From JANNPJ01 sp965200525 (lineage in GTDB: Bacteria > Actinomycetota > Actinomycetes > Actinomycetales > Kineosporiaceae): DNA of 64,000 nucleotides. Under the pieces are notes generated by a model that made no database searches, had not been told where the DNA came from, and saw only the letters and a list, made by a program, of their open reading frames with translations. The position numbers and the translations under genes were made by a program. Numbering within the stretch: the stretch's first letter is position 1; every line of letters begins with the position of its first letter. The DNA is taken from contig OZ241368.1 in assembly GCA_965200525.1 (NCBI GenBank), forward strand, positions 6,572,001-6,636,000, in the 5' to 3' direction. Shown here one piece after another: positions 8,152-14,898 of this stretch.

Positions 8152-10521
8152 ATGTCGATGACGTTCCATCTCTCCCTGGTGCCGGCGGTGCTGATCGTCT
8201 CGGCCCTGGTCGACCTGGCCGCTGCCGTCGGGGTCTGGCGCCGCCGGCTCTCGGCCGGCCGGATCAGCCTGAGCCTGCTGCTGCTCTCGGCCGGCATCTG
8301 GTGCGGCGCCTACGCGATGGAACTGATCACCGTGGGCCGCACCGGTCGCGAGTGGTGGGGGTCGCTGGAATTTGTCGGCACCGCCCTGCTTCCCGCCGCC
8401 TGGCTGGCCTTCGTGCTGGAGTACACCGGCCGCCGAGATCGGATCAGCCGGCGCCTGCTGGCCGTACTGGCCGTCGAGCCGGTCGTCCTGTTCACCGCCC
8501 TGCTGCTGCCCGGGACCCACGACCTGGTTCGCCGGTTCGGGCCCGGCCCGGTGGCCCGGGTGCCGGTGGTCGAGGTCGGGCCGCTGTTCTGGGTGCACTT
8601 CGCCTACACCAACACCCTGATCACGCTGGGCACGGCGGCCCTGGTGGTGCGGCTGCTCCGGGTGTCCACGCTGTACCGGCGACAGAGCCTCATCCTGTTC
8701 GTCGCCGTCCTGTTCCCGCTGGCCAGCAACCTCGCCTCGTGCTTGCGGCTGCCGCTGGCCGACACCTACGACCCGACCCCGGTGGCGGTGTCGTTCGGCG
8801 GGCTGGTCCTGGTCTGGGGTGCGTTCCGGTACCGGCTGCTCGACCTGCTGCCCGTCGCCCGGTCGGCCACCTTCGACCGGATCCCCGACCCGATCCTGGT
8901 GATCGACGCCTACGGCCGGGTGGTCGACCGCAATCCAGCCTCGATCGCCGTCCTCGGCAGCGGGGCCGACGTGGGCACCCTGATGCAGAACCTGCTGCGC
9001 GAGCACGTCGTCCTGCTGGACGCGACCGCCTCCGGCGCCGAGCTGAAGCTGGAGCAGGACGGCGGCACCCTCGAGTTCGAGGTGGTGATGTCGCCGCTGG
9101 ACGATCACAGCGGGCGCCAGGCCGGGCAACTGGTGCAACTGCGCGACATCACCGCCCGCAAGGACGCCGAACGCCGGCTGCGCTGGCTGGCCGACTTCGA
9201 CCAGCTGACCCGGCTGCCGAACCGCCGTCACCTGGTCGAGCAGCTGGACCGGGCGATCGTCCGGGCCCGCCGCGAGGGTGGCCGCTGCTCGTTGCTGATC
9301 CTTGACCTGGACCGGTTCAAGGTGATCAACGACAGCCTCGGTCACCCGGTCGGCGACCAGGTGCTGGCCTGCGTCGGGCAGCGGCTGATGGCCGCGCGGG
9401 GCGAGCACGAGACCGCCGGCCGGCTCGGTGGCGACGAGTTCGCCGTCGTCCTGGCCGGGGTCGGTCTGGACGGCGCGGTCCGGGTCGGCCACCAGTTGCT
9501 GGCCGCGCTGGCCGAGCCCATGCAACTGGGCCGGCACGAGATGATCGTCACCGGCAGCGTCGGGCTCGCGGTCTGGCCGGACGACGGCGCCGACGCCGAC
9601 GCGCTGTTCAGCCGGGCCGACGCCGCGATGTACCGGGCCAAGGGCCTGGGCCGCAACCGGACCGAGACCAGCGACCCGGTGGTGGACGCCGGTGCCGCCC
9701 GCCGCCGCGAGCTGGGGGTCGACCTGTGGCACGCGGTCCGCCGGGACGAGCTGTTCCTGCAGTTCCAGCCCCTGGTCGACCTGCGCAGCGGGTTCGTCAG
9801 CGGGGTGGAGGCGCTGGTCCGGTGGCGGCACCCGCGGCACGGCGTCCTGTTGCCCTCGGCGTTCCTGCCGATCGCGGAGGAGGCCGGACTGATGATCGAG
9901 GTCGACCGGTGGGTGCTGACCGAGGGCTGCCGGCAGGCCGGGCAGTGGGCCGCGGCCGGCCATCCGACCCCGGTGAACGTCAACGTCTCGGCCGAGATGC
10001 TCCGGCCCGGGCGCGGTTCGCTGATCGCGGAGGTGGCCAGCGCGCTCAGCCGTTCCGGTCTGCCGCCGCACCTGCTGATCATCGAGATCAACGAGCAGAC
10101 CATTGTGGACGACGACAACGGGGTGGCCGCGGAACTGGCCCGGGTCCACCGGCTCGGGGTGCGGCTGGCCCTGGACGACTTCGGCGCCGGGCACACCTCC
10201 CTGACTCACCTGCGGCAGCTGCCGATCGGTGTCCTCAAGATCGACAAGGGGCTGGTCTCGAACCTGGCCGAGAACACCGACGACCGGCGCATTCTCACCG
10301 CGGTGACCGCTCTGGCCCAGATCCTGGACCTGACCGTGGTGGCCGAGGGGATCGAGACCGACGCTCAAGCCGAGATCGTGCAGGCCGCGGGATGCCATGT
10401 CGGGCAGGGCTTCTTGTTCTCGACCCCGGTCGACGCCGCTCACATCGACGCCCTGCTGGAGCGGGACCTGTATCCGGTCGGCTCCGGTCCGAGCCCGCGC
10501 TCGCCCGGGCTCGGGATCTGA
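8152..10521 (+). CDS. Membrane-bound bifunctional diguanylate cyclase/phosphodiesterase (7TM-PAS-GGDEF-EAL)
   Basis: A 789-residue protein. About 230 N-terminal residues hold seven hydrophobic helices of the histidine-kinase N-terminal 7TM sensor type, followed by a PAS-like segment (FDRIPDPILVIDAYGRVVDR). The GGDEF domain has an intact signature at residues 426-430 with LDLDRFKVINDSLGH. The EAL domain keeps E553-A-L, the metal-binding DDFGAG (675-680) and VVAEGIET; the usual ELTE is INEQ-like. The canonical RxxD inhibitory site is not seen five residues before GGDEF. Both activities therefore look possible, and which one dominates is unknown. Start ATG 8152 is preceded by GAGGTGG. Confidence 0.93.
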   Translation: MSMTFHLSLVPAVLIVSALVDLAAAVGVWRRRLSAGRISLSLLLLSAGIWCGAYAMELITVGRTGREWWGSLEFVGTALLPAAWLAFVLEYTGRRDRISRRLLAVLAVEPVVLFTALLLPGTHDLVRRFGPGPVARVPVVEVGPLFWVHFAYTNTLITLGTAALVVRLLRVSTLYRRQSLILFVAVLFPLASNLASCLRLPLADTYDPTPVAVSFGGLVLVWGAFRYRLLDLLPVARSATFDRIPDPILVIDAYGRVVDRNPASIAVLGSGADVGTLMQNLLREHVVLLDATASGAELKLEQDGGTLEFEVVMSPLDDHSGRQAGQLVQLRDITARKDAERRLRWLADFDQLTRLPNRRHLVEQLDRAIVRARREGGRCSLLILDLDRFKVINDSLGHPVGDQVLACVGQRLMAARGEHETAGRLGGDEFAVVLAGVGLDGAVRVGHQLLAALAEPMQLGRHEMIVTGSVGLAVWPDDGADADALFSRADAAMYRAKGLGRNRTETSDPVVDAGAARRRELGVDLWHAVRRDELFLQFQPLVDLRSGFVSGVEALVRWRHPRHGVLLPSAFLPIAEEAGLMIEVDRWVLTEGCRQAGQWAAAGHPTPVNVNVSAEMLRPGRGSLIAEVASALSRSGLPPHLLIIEINEQTIVDDDNGVAAELARVHRLGVRLALDDFGAGHTSLTHLRQLPIGVLKIDKGLVSNLAENTDDRRILTAVTALAQILDLTVVAEGIETDAQAEIVQAAGCHVGQGFLFSTPVDAAHIDALLERDLYPVGSGPSPRSPGLGI

Positions 10522-10538
10522 CCGGGCCCAGGACCCGA

Positions 10539-10563
10539 CCGGACCCGGGACCCACCGGGTCGG
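10539..10563. terminator. Candidate bidirectional terminator hairpin
   Basis: CCG-(G)-ACCCGG, loop GACCCA, CCGGGT-CGG forms a nine-base-pair stem with one bulged G. It lies between the convergent stops of the GGDEF-EAL gene and the phage-like gene. There is no T-tract, which is usual in GC-rich actinobacteria. Confidence 0.45.
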
Positions 10564-10573
10564 TGCTGCCGGT

Positions 10574-10942
10574 TCAGTCACGCTCCCAGGGCGGGGTCTC
10601 GTCCATCTTGGCGTAGTACTTGGCCAGGTGACTCTTGACCCGGTCGACGTCCGAGCCGGGCAGATCGACCCCACCTCGGGAGCCTTGCATCACGGCCGCC
10701 GCGGCCATGATCCCGCGCGGGACGGCGACCAGCTCGCCGCCGACCACATCCGCGATCAGCAGCTTGTAGGCGGTGAAGTTGTCCTTCTTGTCGCTGTCGT
10801 ACCAGACGTGGGCGTCCCGGTATTTCTGATTGGGCTCGTCCTGCGCGCCGGCCCAGGAGCGCACGTGCTTCTCCGCGGCGGCACCGTCCCACTCCCGGTC
10901 TCGATCACCCAGGGGAAGATCCTTGAAGGCGGTCACACTCAT
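10574..10942 (-). CDS. Small phage-related protein of unknown function
   Basis: A 122-residue soluble protein. LPLGDRDREWDGAAAEKHV, the aromatic YRDAHVWYDS, YKLLIADVVGGELVAVPRGI, the Ala/Gly-rich AAAAVMQGSRGGVDLP and the terminal HLAKYYAKMDETPPWE match, from memory, a module often found in tailed-phage capsid-maturation or portal regions, alone or fused to prohead proteases. No other phage gene is present, so this is a domesticated or stranded domain, not a prophage. ATG 10942 has AAGGAGA nine bases upstream and the frame lacks disruptions, so it is probably expressed. No enzymatic function is claimed. Confidence 0.72.
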   Translation of the reverse strand: MSVTAFKDLPLGDRDREWDGAAAEKHVRSWAGAQDEPNQKYRDAHVWYDSDKKDNFTAYKLLIADVVGGELVAVPRGIMAAAAVMQGSRGGVDLPGSDVDRVKSHLAKYYAKMDETPPWERD

Positions 10943-11099
10943 GGGTTCTCGTCTCCTTCGCTGTCGGCCGTCCGGACGAGTTGCCGTACCCAGCAGATCG
11001 CCGTGCCTGGGCCCGCGCAACCGCAGAAGCCCCTGCCGTGGCAGGCTGGTGCCTTCATCGTCGTCGATCGGTCGGCCGGGCACGAAGGAGCGGGTTGCG

Positions 11100-12128
11100 A
11101 TGGCTCCGAGTCCCCGCCCGGCCCGCAAACTCCCGACCCTGGCCACGGTGGCCGTCGTCGCCGGGGTGTCCCCGGCGACCGTGTCTCGGGTGATCAACGA
11201 CTCGGCCCCGGTGACCGACGCCGCCCGCACCGCGGTGCAGGAGGCGATCGCCCGCCTCGGCTACGTTCCCAACCGGGCCGCGCGCACGCTGGTCACCCAG
11301 CGAACCGGCTCGGTGGCTCTCGTCGTCCGCGAGCCGATCGGCTTCGGCATCGCCGACCCGTACCTGTCCAGCATGACTGTCGCCGCCAGCCAGTCGCTGG
11401 TCGGTACCGGCGTGCAACTGGTGCTGATGATGGCCCAGAACCACGAGGATCACGCCGAGGTCGCCCACTACGTGCGGGCCGGACACGTCGACGGCGTCAT
11501 GCTGCTGTCGGTCCACGACGACGACCCGCTCCCCCGTCAGCTGTTGCGCGACCGCATCCCGACCGTGCTCGGCGGGCGGCCGATGACCCCGCTGGACGGC
11601 TGCGCCTACGTGGACGTCGACAACCGGGGCGGGGCCGAGGCCGTGGCCCGCCGGTTCGTCGCCGCCGGCCGGCGGCGGATCGGGGTGATCTCCGGGCCGA
11701 TGGACATGACCGCCGGGGTGGATCGGCTGGCCGGCTTCCGCGACGGCCTGCGCGACCTCGGGCAGGCTCCCCCGGAGCTCGCCTACGGCTCGTTCACCCG
11801 GGCCTCGGGCGAGGAGGCGATGCGGGCCCTGCTGGAGCGTGCACCGGACCTCGACGCGGTGTTCGCGGCGAGCGACATGATGGCGATCGGGGCGATGACG
11901 GTGATCAAGGCGGCCGGCCGCCGGATCCCGGACGACGTCGCCGTGGTCGGCTTCGACGACATCGAACTGGGCCAGCACACCGAGCCGGCCCTGACCACCG
12001 TGGCTCAGCCCATCGCCGAGCAGGCCCGTCTGCTGGTCGACATGCTGGTGACCCAGATCCGGACCGGCGAGCTGGCGCCGATCCCGGCGGTGTTGCCGAC
12101 CCGGCTCCAGGAGCGTCAATCGGGCTGA
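11100..12128 (+). CDS. LacI-family transcriptional regulator
   Basis: A 342-residue repressor. The N-terminal HTH is clear (TLATVAVVAGVSPATVSRVI, residues about 12-31, then the hinge region YVPNRAARTLVTQRTGSVAL), followed by a periplasmic-binding-protein-like sensor domain ending in the usual VVGFDDIELGQHTEPALTTV. It should bind a sugar or sugar derivative. ATG 11100 follows AAGGAG. Two LacI-type palindromes lie immediately downstream, one of them between the -35 and -10 of a promoter for the next, degenerate gene. The repressor has apparently kept its operator but lost most of its neighbouring target. Confidence 0.93.
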   Translation: MAPSPRPARKLPTLATVAVVAGVSPATVSRVINDSAPVTDAARTAVQEAIARLGYVPNRAARTLVTQRTGSVALVVREPIGFGIADPYLSSMTVAASQSLVGTGVQLVLMMAQNHEDHAEVAHYVRAGHVDGVMLLSVHDDDPLPRQLLRDRIPTVLGGRPMTPLDGCAYVDVDNRGGAEAVARRFVAAGRRRIGVISGPMDMTAGVDRLAGFRDGLRDLGQAPPELAYGSFTRASGEEAMRALLERAPDLDAVFAASDMMAIGAMTVIKAAGRRIPDDVAVVGFDDIELGQHTEPALTTVAQPIAEQARLLVDMLVTQIRTGELAPIPAVLPTRLQERQSG

Positions 12129-12139
12129 GTGGCGGCCGT

Positions 12140-12151
12140 GAAAGCGCTCTC
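12140..12151. promoter_or_regulatory. LacI-type operator, upstream site
   Basis: GAAAGCGCTCTC is a one-mismatch palindrome with the AGCGCT core, starting 12 bases after the lacI-family stop codon. Its centre is 97 bp from that of the perfect site at 12237-12248, a spacing that could allow DNA looping by a tetramer. Confidence 0.55.
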
Positions 12152-12230
12152 GCGATCTTGGCTGACCCAGTGGACAATCCGTGCTCTTGCAGGTGATAGG
12201 GCACGATCCGGTCTCGGTGGCGTCCAAAGG

Positions 12231-12258
12231 TTGCATGAAAGCGCTTTCGAGCTAGGCT
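12231..12258 (+). promoter_or_regulatory. Promoter with LacI operator in the spacer
   Basis: TTGCAT (-35, 12231-12236) and TAGGCT (-10, 12253-12258) are separated by 16 bp, and 12 of those are the perfect palindrome GAAAGCGCTTTC (12237-12248). A bound LacI protein would block polymerase. The predicted start near 12265 leads to a GGGGAGG ribosome-binding site and the GTG at 12316. Confidence 0.6.
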
Positions 12259-12315
12259 GGCCGAAGTTGTCAGTACCGGTGACGTCGTCGTCACCACCCT
12301 CAGTGGGGAGGTCAG

Positions 12316-12555
12316 GTGAACCAGGCCCAGAGGTCGGCGCAGTTGGACAGCCGGGCCCGAGCGGCCACGGCGTCCGGGGCGGATCCGACCAGCACCTGCT
12401 ACTCGGCCACCGGCCTGCCCGCCGGCCTGTCGATGTGCGCCGACGGGCGGATTATCGGCCTCGTCGACGGCCCCGGTCGCAGCACGGTCACCCTCACCGT
12501 GGACGACGGGGACGGCGCCCCGCGCGTCTTCAGCTTCACCTGGGTGGTGTTCTGA
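12316..12555 (+). pseudogene. Stub encoding the end of a putative-Ig-domain surface protein
   Basis: A 79-codon frame starts at GTG 12316 behind a strong GGGGAGG site. Its C-terminal half (YSATGLPAGLSMCADGRIIG, TVTLTVDDG, FSFTWVV) resembles one He_PIG putative Ig repeat, a module normally found at the end of large secreted proteins or carbohydrate-active enzymes. There is no signal peptide or catalytic domain, and the first 30 residues look unrelated. I infer an internal deletion that fused the original start region to the last domain of a LacI-controlled secreted protein. Expression as a small protein cannot be excluded. The exact boundaries of the lost segment are not visible. Confidence 0.55.
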
Positions 12556-12880
12556 GCCCAGTGTTCCCGCCGCAGCCGGCCGGGACCTCCCGCCTCTCCT
12601 GATACGGCAACGACACTTCGTGATCAGCCGCCAGGAGTGGCTCGTCGGGCGTAGTGGCTGCTCCGGCCCCGGGCTTGGTGTTGTCGGCACCGGATCGGCC
12701 GTCGGACGAGGTGCTCGGCCGTCGGGGTCGAGGCGGTGGCGGCGGTCAGACTCGACGGATTTCGTTTCCTCGATCGTCCAGCGCGCCTGATCGAGGCCCG
12801 GCGTGATGGCGACGTGTCTCGCGGTGCCTCGTAAGATGCTCGGCGAAGGAGGGGCAGTCTCCTCCGTGGGGGGAGGCGAG
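12556..12880. other. Non-coding stretch before the methyltransferase gene
   Basis: This 325-base interval contains the left arm of the long-range inverted repeat (12603-12621) and the GGGAGG ribosome-binding site of the methyltransferase. Its open frames lack recognisable domains. No other feature is supported. Confidence 0.5.
12603..12621 (+). repeat. Left arm of a 19-bp inverted repeat flanking the methyltransferase gene
   Basis: TACGGCAACGACACTTCGT matches the reverse complement of 13817-13835 with one mismatch (A versus G at the eighth base). The two arms bracket a single gene about 1.2 kb apart, and both are intergenic. Confidence 0.8.
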
Positions 12881-13720
12881 ATGCCCGACGGCTGGCAGTG
12901 GGATCCGACCTTGTTCCGTGGCGCCGCCGTGTACTACGACCAGGGTCGCCTTCCCTACGCGCCGGGATACCCGGCCGAACTGGCCCGGGTGCTGGCTCTT
13001 GAGGGCCAGGGCCGACTGCTGGACGTCGGATGTGGCCCGGGGAGGGTGAGCCTGGCTCTGGCTCGCTATTTCGCCGAGGTCGTCGGCGTCGACCCCGATC
13101 CGGACATGCTCGCTGAAGCCCAGCAGCACGCGCATCGGTTGGGTGTTCAGAACGCACGCTGGGTCCAGGCGCGGGCCGAGGACCTGCCGGCCGGCCTCGG
13201 CTCCTTCAGCGTGCTGCTCTTCGCCCAGTCCTTCCATTGGGTCGACCGCGAGCAGGTCGCCGCCACGGCCTTCCGGATGCTCAGGCCTGGAGGTCATTTC
13301 GTGCATCTGAGCGGACTGGAGGAACAGCGCGCCGACCCGGTGTCGCTGCCGCATCCGGCGCCACCGTTCGAGTTCATGGCCCAGCTGGTTCGACAGTACC
13401 TGGGCGAAGCCCGTCGCGCCGGGCAGGGAACGCTGCCTCGGGGCACGCCCAGCGGCGAGCGTGAGATCGTCGAGCGGGCCGGATTCGAGGGGTACGAGCG
13501 CCTGCTCGTCCCGTCCGGCTCGGTGATCGAGCGCAGCACGGACGACGTCGTCGCGTCGCTGTTCGCCCGGTCGGACTCGGCCCCACACCTGTACGGCGAG
13601 CAGGTCGGACAGTTCGAGCGCGACCTGCGCAGCCTCCTGCACAAAGTGTCGCCTCCGGGGGTCTTCGCCGAGCGACTGCCCGACACCATGATCTGGATCT
13701 GGCACAAGCCGGGCCCGTGA
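12881..13720 (+). CDS. Class I SAM-dependent methyltransferase
   Basis: A 279-residue cytoplasmic enzyme with methyltransferase motif I LLDVGCGPGR (residues 46-55), an acidic motif II (VVGVDPDPDML), and LPAGLGSFSVLLFAQSFHWV plus RMLRPGGHFVHL for the later strands. The FHWV segment occurs in a broad family of small-molecule methyltransferases; the substrate is unknown. ATG 12881 follows GGGGGGAGG. The gene stands alone between two arms of a 19-bp inverted repeat and two tandem hairpins follow its stop, so it could be an independently acquired cassette. Confidence 0.88.
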   Translation: MPDGWQWDPTLFRGAAVYYDQGRLPYAPGYPAELARVLALEGQGRLLDVGCGPGRVSLALARYFAEVVGVDPDPDMLAEAQQHAHRLGVQNARWVQARAEDLPAGLGSFSVLLFAQSFHWVDREQVAATAFRMLRPGGHFVHLSGLEEQRADPVSLPHPAPPFEFMAQLVRQYLGEARRAGQGTLPRGTPSGEREIVERAGFEGYERLLVPSGSVIERSTDDVVASLFARSDSAPHLYGEQVGQFERDLRSLLHKVSPPGVFAERLPDTMIWIWHKPGP

Positions 13721-13727
13721 TTCCTCC

Positions 13728-13772
13728 GGCAGCGATGACTGCTGCCACGGGACCACGGAGGTTGAGGTCCCG
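13728..13772 (+). terminator. Two tandem hairpins after the methyltransferase gene
   Basis: GGCAGC (13728-13733)/GCTGCC (13741-13746) is followed by CGGGACC (13748-13754)/GGTCCCG (13766-13772). They start eight bases after the stop codon and are the best terminator candidates here. An alternative outer pairing CCTCCG/CGGAGG is also possible. Confidence 0.45.
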
Positions 13773-13816
13773 AGCGGTGGGCGCACCTTCCGTTGGACGG
13801 ACACGCACCCTGAGAA

Positions 13817-13835
13817 ACGAAGTGTCGCTGCCGTA
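13817..13835 (-). repeat. Right arm of the 19-bp inverted repeat flanking the methyltransferase gene
   Basis: ACGAAGTGTCGCTGCCGTA pairs with 12603-12621 (18 of 19 positions). It lies in the 146-bp gap between the methyltransferase and the convergent GH26-like gene. No matching target-site duplication is visible outside the arms. Confidence 0.8.
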
Positions 13836-13866
13836 GTGGCCGAGCAACGCTCCGACGGCTGTGTTC

Positions 13867-14898
13867 TCACGGGTAATCGGGGCCGAATTCGCGCCGGTAG
13901 GCCGCACCGACCTGCGGCAGGTCGACCAGACGATGGGTGCCGACCCCGGCGTTGTCGAAATCGAAGTACGACTGGTAGGCGACGTGGTTCGCGGGGTCGG
14001 TGATGAAGGCATGCATCTCGTGGACGAAGTCCGGGTTGTCGCCGCCACCGCGGCCGTCCAGCCGGTCCCACGCACCCCACTCGGGCACGGAGAGTGGCTT
14101 GTTCTCGCGTCCGGCGAAGTCGCTCCAGAACTGGAGGCCGTGTTTCGAGGTCAGAATGTGGTGCCAGTTGGCCGCGCGCCGTTCGGTCGCACAGCGATCA
14201 GCGCAGGACGGCGGTATCGGATCCCCCGTGTCGTCCCAGGAGACGTCGTAGACGTCGACACCGACGTAGTCGACGAATTCGCCGCCCGGAAAATAGTCGA
14301 CCGCGTTGTCGTCCGTGAACTCGCCGCTCAGCGGATTCCAGTCGAATCGGAACTGCTGCCCCTCCACATTTCGCATGACGCGGACGATCCGTCGCCAGAA
14401 CGCGACGAATTCGGCCGGGTCCGAGGTGTGCCAGGGCGAGGACCGGATATTGAATTCCCAGCCGATACGCAGGATCGAATCCTGCTGGCCGGCGGCGACC
14501 AGGTTTTCTCCCAGTTGCGCGAAGTACTCGTCGTACTCCCCCACCGCACCCTTGGCCATGCTGACCCCGGGCACCTGGCCCGGCAGCATCGGAACCGAGT
14601 AGACCAGGCGGTAGGGGCTGCCCCGCCACGGTGTTATCCGGCCGGTGCCGATCAGCGCGGCCCAGTCCTGGTAGCCGTCGGCGAACGTCACGACCAGGTC
14701 GGGGCGGTGGCCGAACCAGCGAACGAACCCGTCCACGTCCTGCGGCGACGCACCCCGGAACACCCCTAACGGCACCTGCGGGCCGCCCTCGGCCCCAGGC
14801 AGGGACGGCGGGGCGGGGCCGCCGGTGCAGGCGCTCAGCACGCACAGAGCCACCACCACCCCAATCAGGCCCAGGACGCATTGCCGAACCGCCCGCAT
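13867..14898 (-). CDS. GH26-like glycoside hydrolase lipoprotein
   Basis: A 343-residue exported lipoprotein. Residues 1-24 form a lipoprotein signal ending in the lipobox LSAC (Cys24). The mature part has clan GH-A features: a probable acid/base Glu148 in LRIGWEFN and a probable nucleophile Glu273 in SVPEWGAW, with DWNPLSGEF and YVGVDVYD between them. This is closest in pattern to GH26 beta-mannanases; the substrate is not assignable. Its ATG overlaps the stop of the upstream binding-protein gene by one base (TGATG), so the two are translationally coupled and probably act on the same glycan at the outer face of the membrane. Confidence 0.8.
   Translation of the reverse strand: MRAVRQCVLGLIGVVVALCVLSACTGGPAPPSLPGAEGGPQVPLGVFRGASPQDVDGFVRWFGHRPDLVVTFADGYQDWAALIGTGRITPWRGSPYRLVYSVPMLPGQVPGVSMAKGAVGEYDEYFAQLGENLVAAGQQDSILRIGWEFNIRSSPWHTSDPAEFVAFWRRIVRVMRNVEGQQFRFDWNPLSGEFTDDNAVDYFPGGEFVDYVGVDVYDVSWDDTGDPIPPSCADRCATERRAANWHHILTSKHGLQFWSDFAGRENKPLSVPEWGAWDRLDGRGGGDNPDFVHEMHAFITDPANHVAYQSYFDFDNAGVGTHRLVDLPQVGAAYRREFGPDYP

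Noticed and set aside
8053..10674. An 873-codon open frame on the minus strand opposite the GGDEF-EAL gene
   Set aside because: It is low-complexity, rich in Gln, Pro, Arg and Asp, without any domain, and lies antisense to a protein with clear catalytic motifs; long antisense frames are expected in GC-rich DNA.
10574..10942. Part of a prophage
   Set aside because: No integrase, terminase, portal, tail or lysis gene occurs anywhere in the window.
12603..13835. An insertion sequence
   Set aside because: The enclosed gene is a methyltransferase; there is no transposase or target-site duplication.
13374..14075. A minus-strand coding gene across the 3' end of the methyltransferase and the right repeat arm
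   Set aside because: Its translation is Arg/Pro-rich with no domain, and it overlaps two genes with clear motifs.
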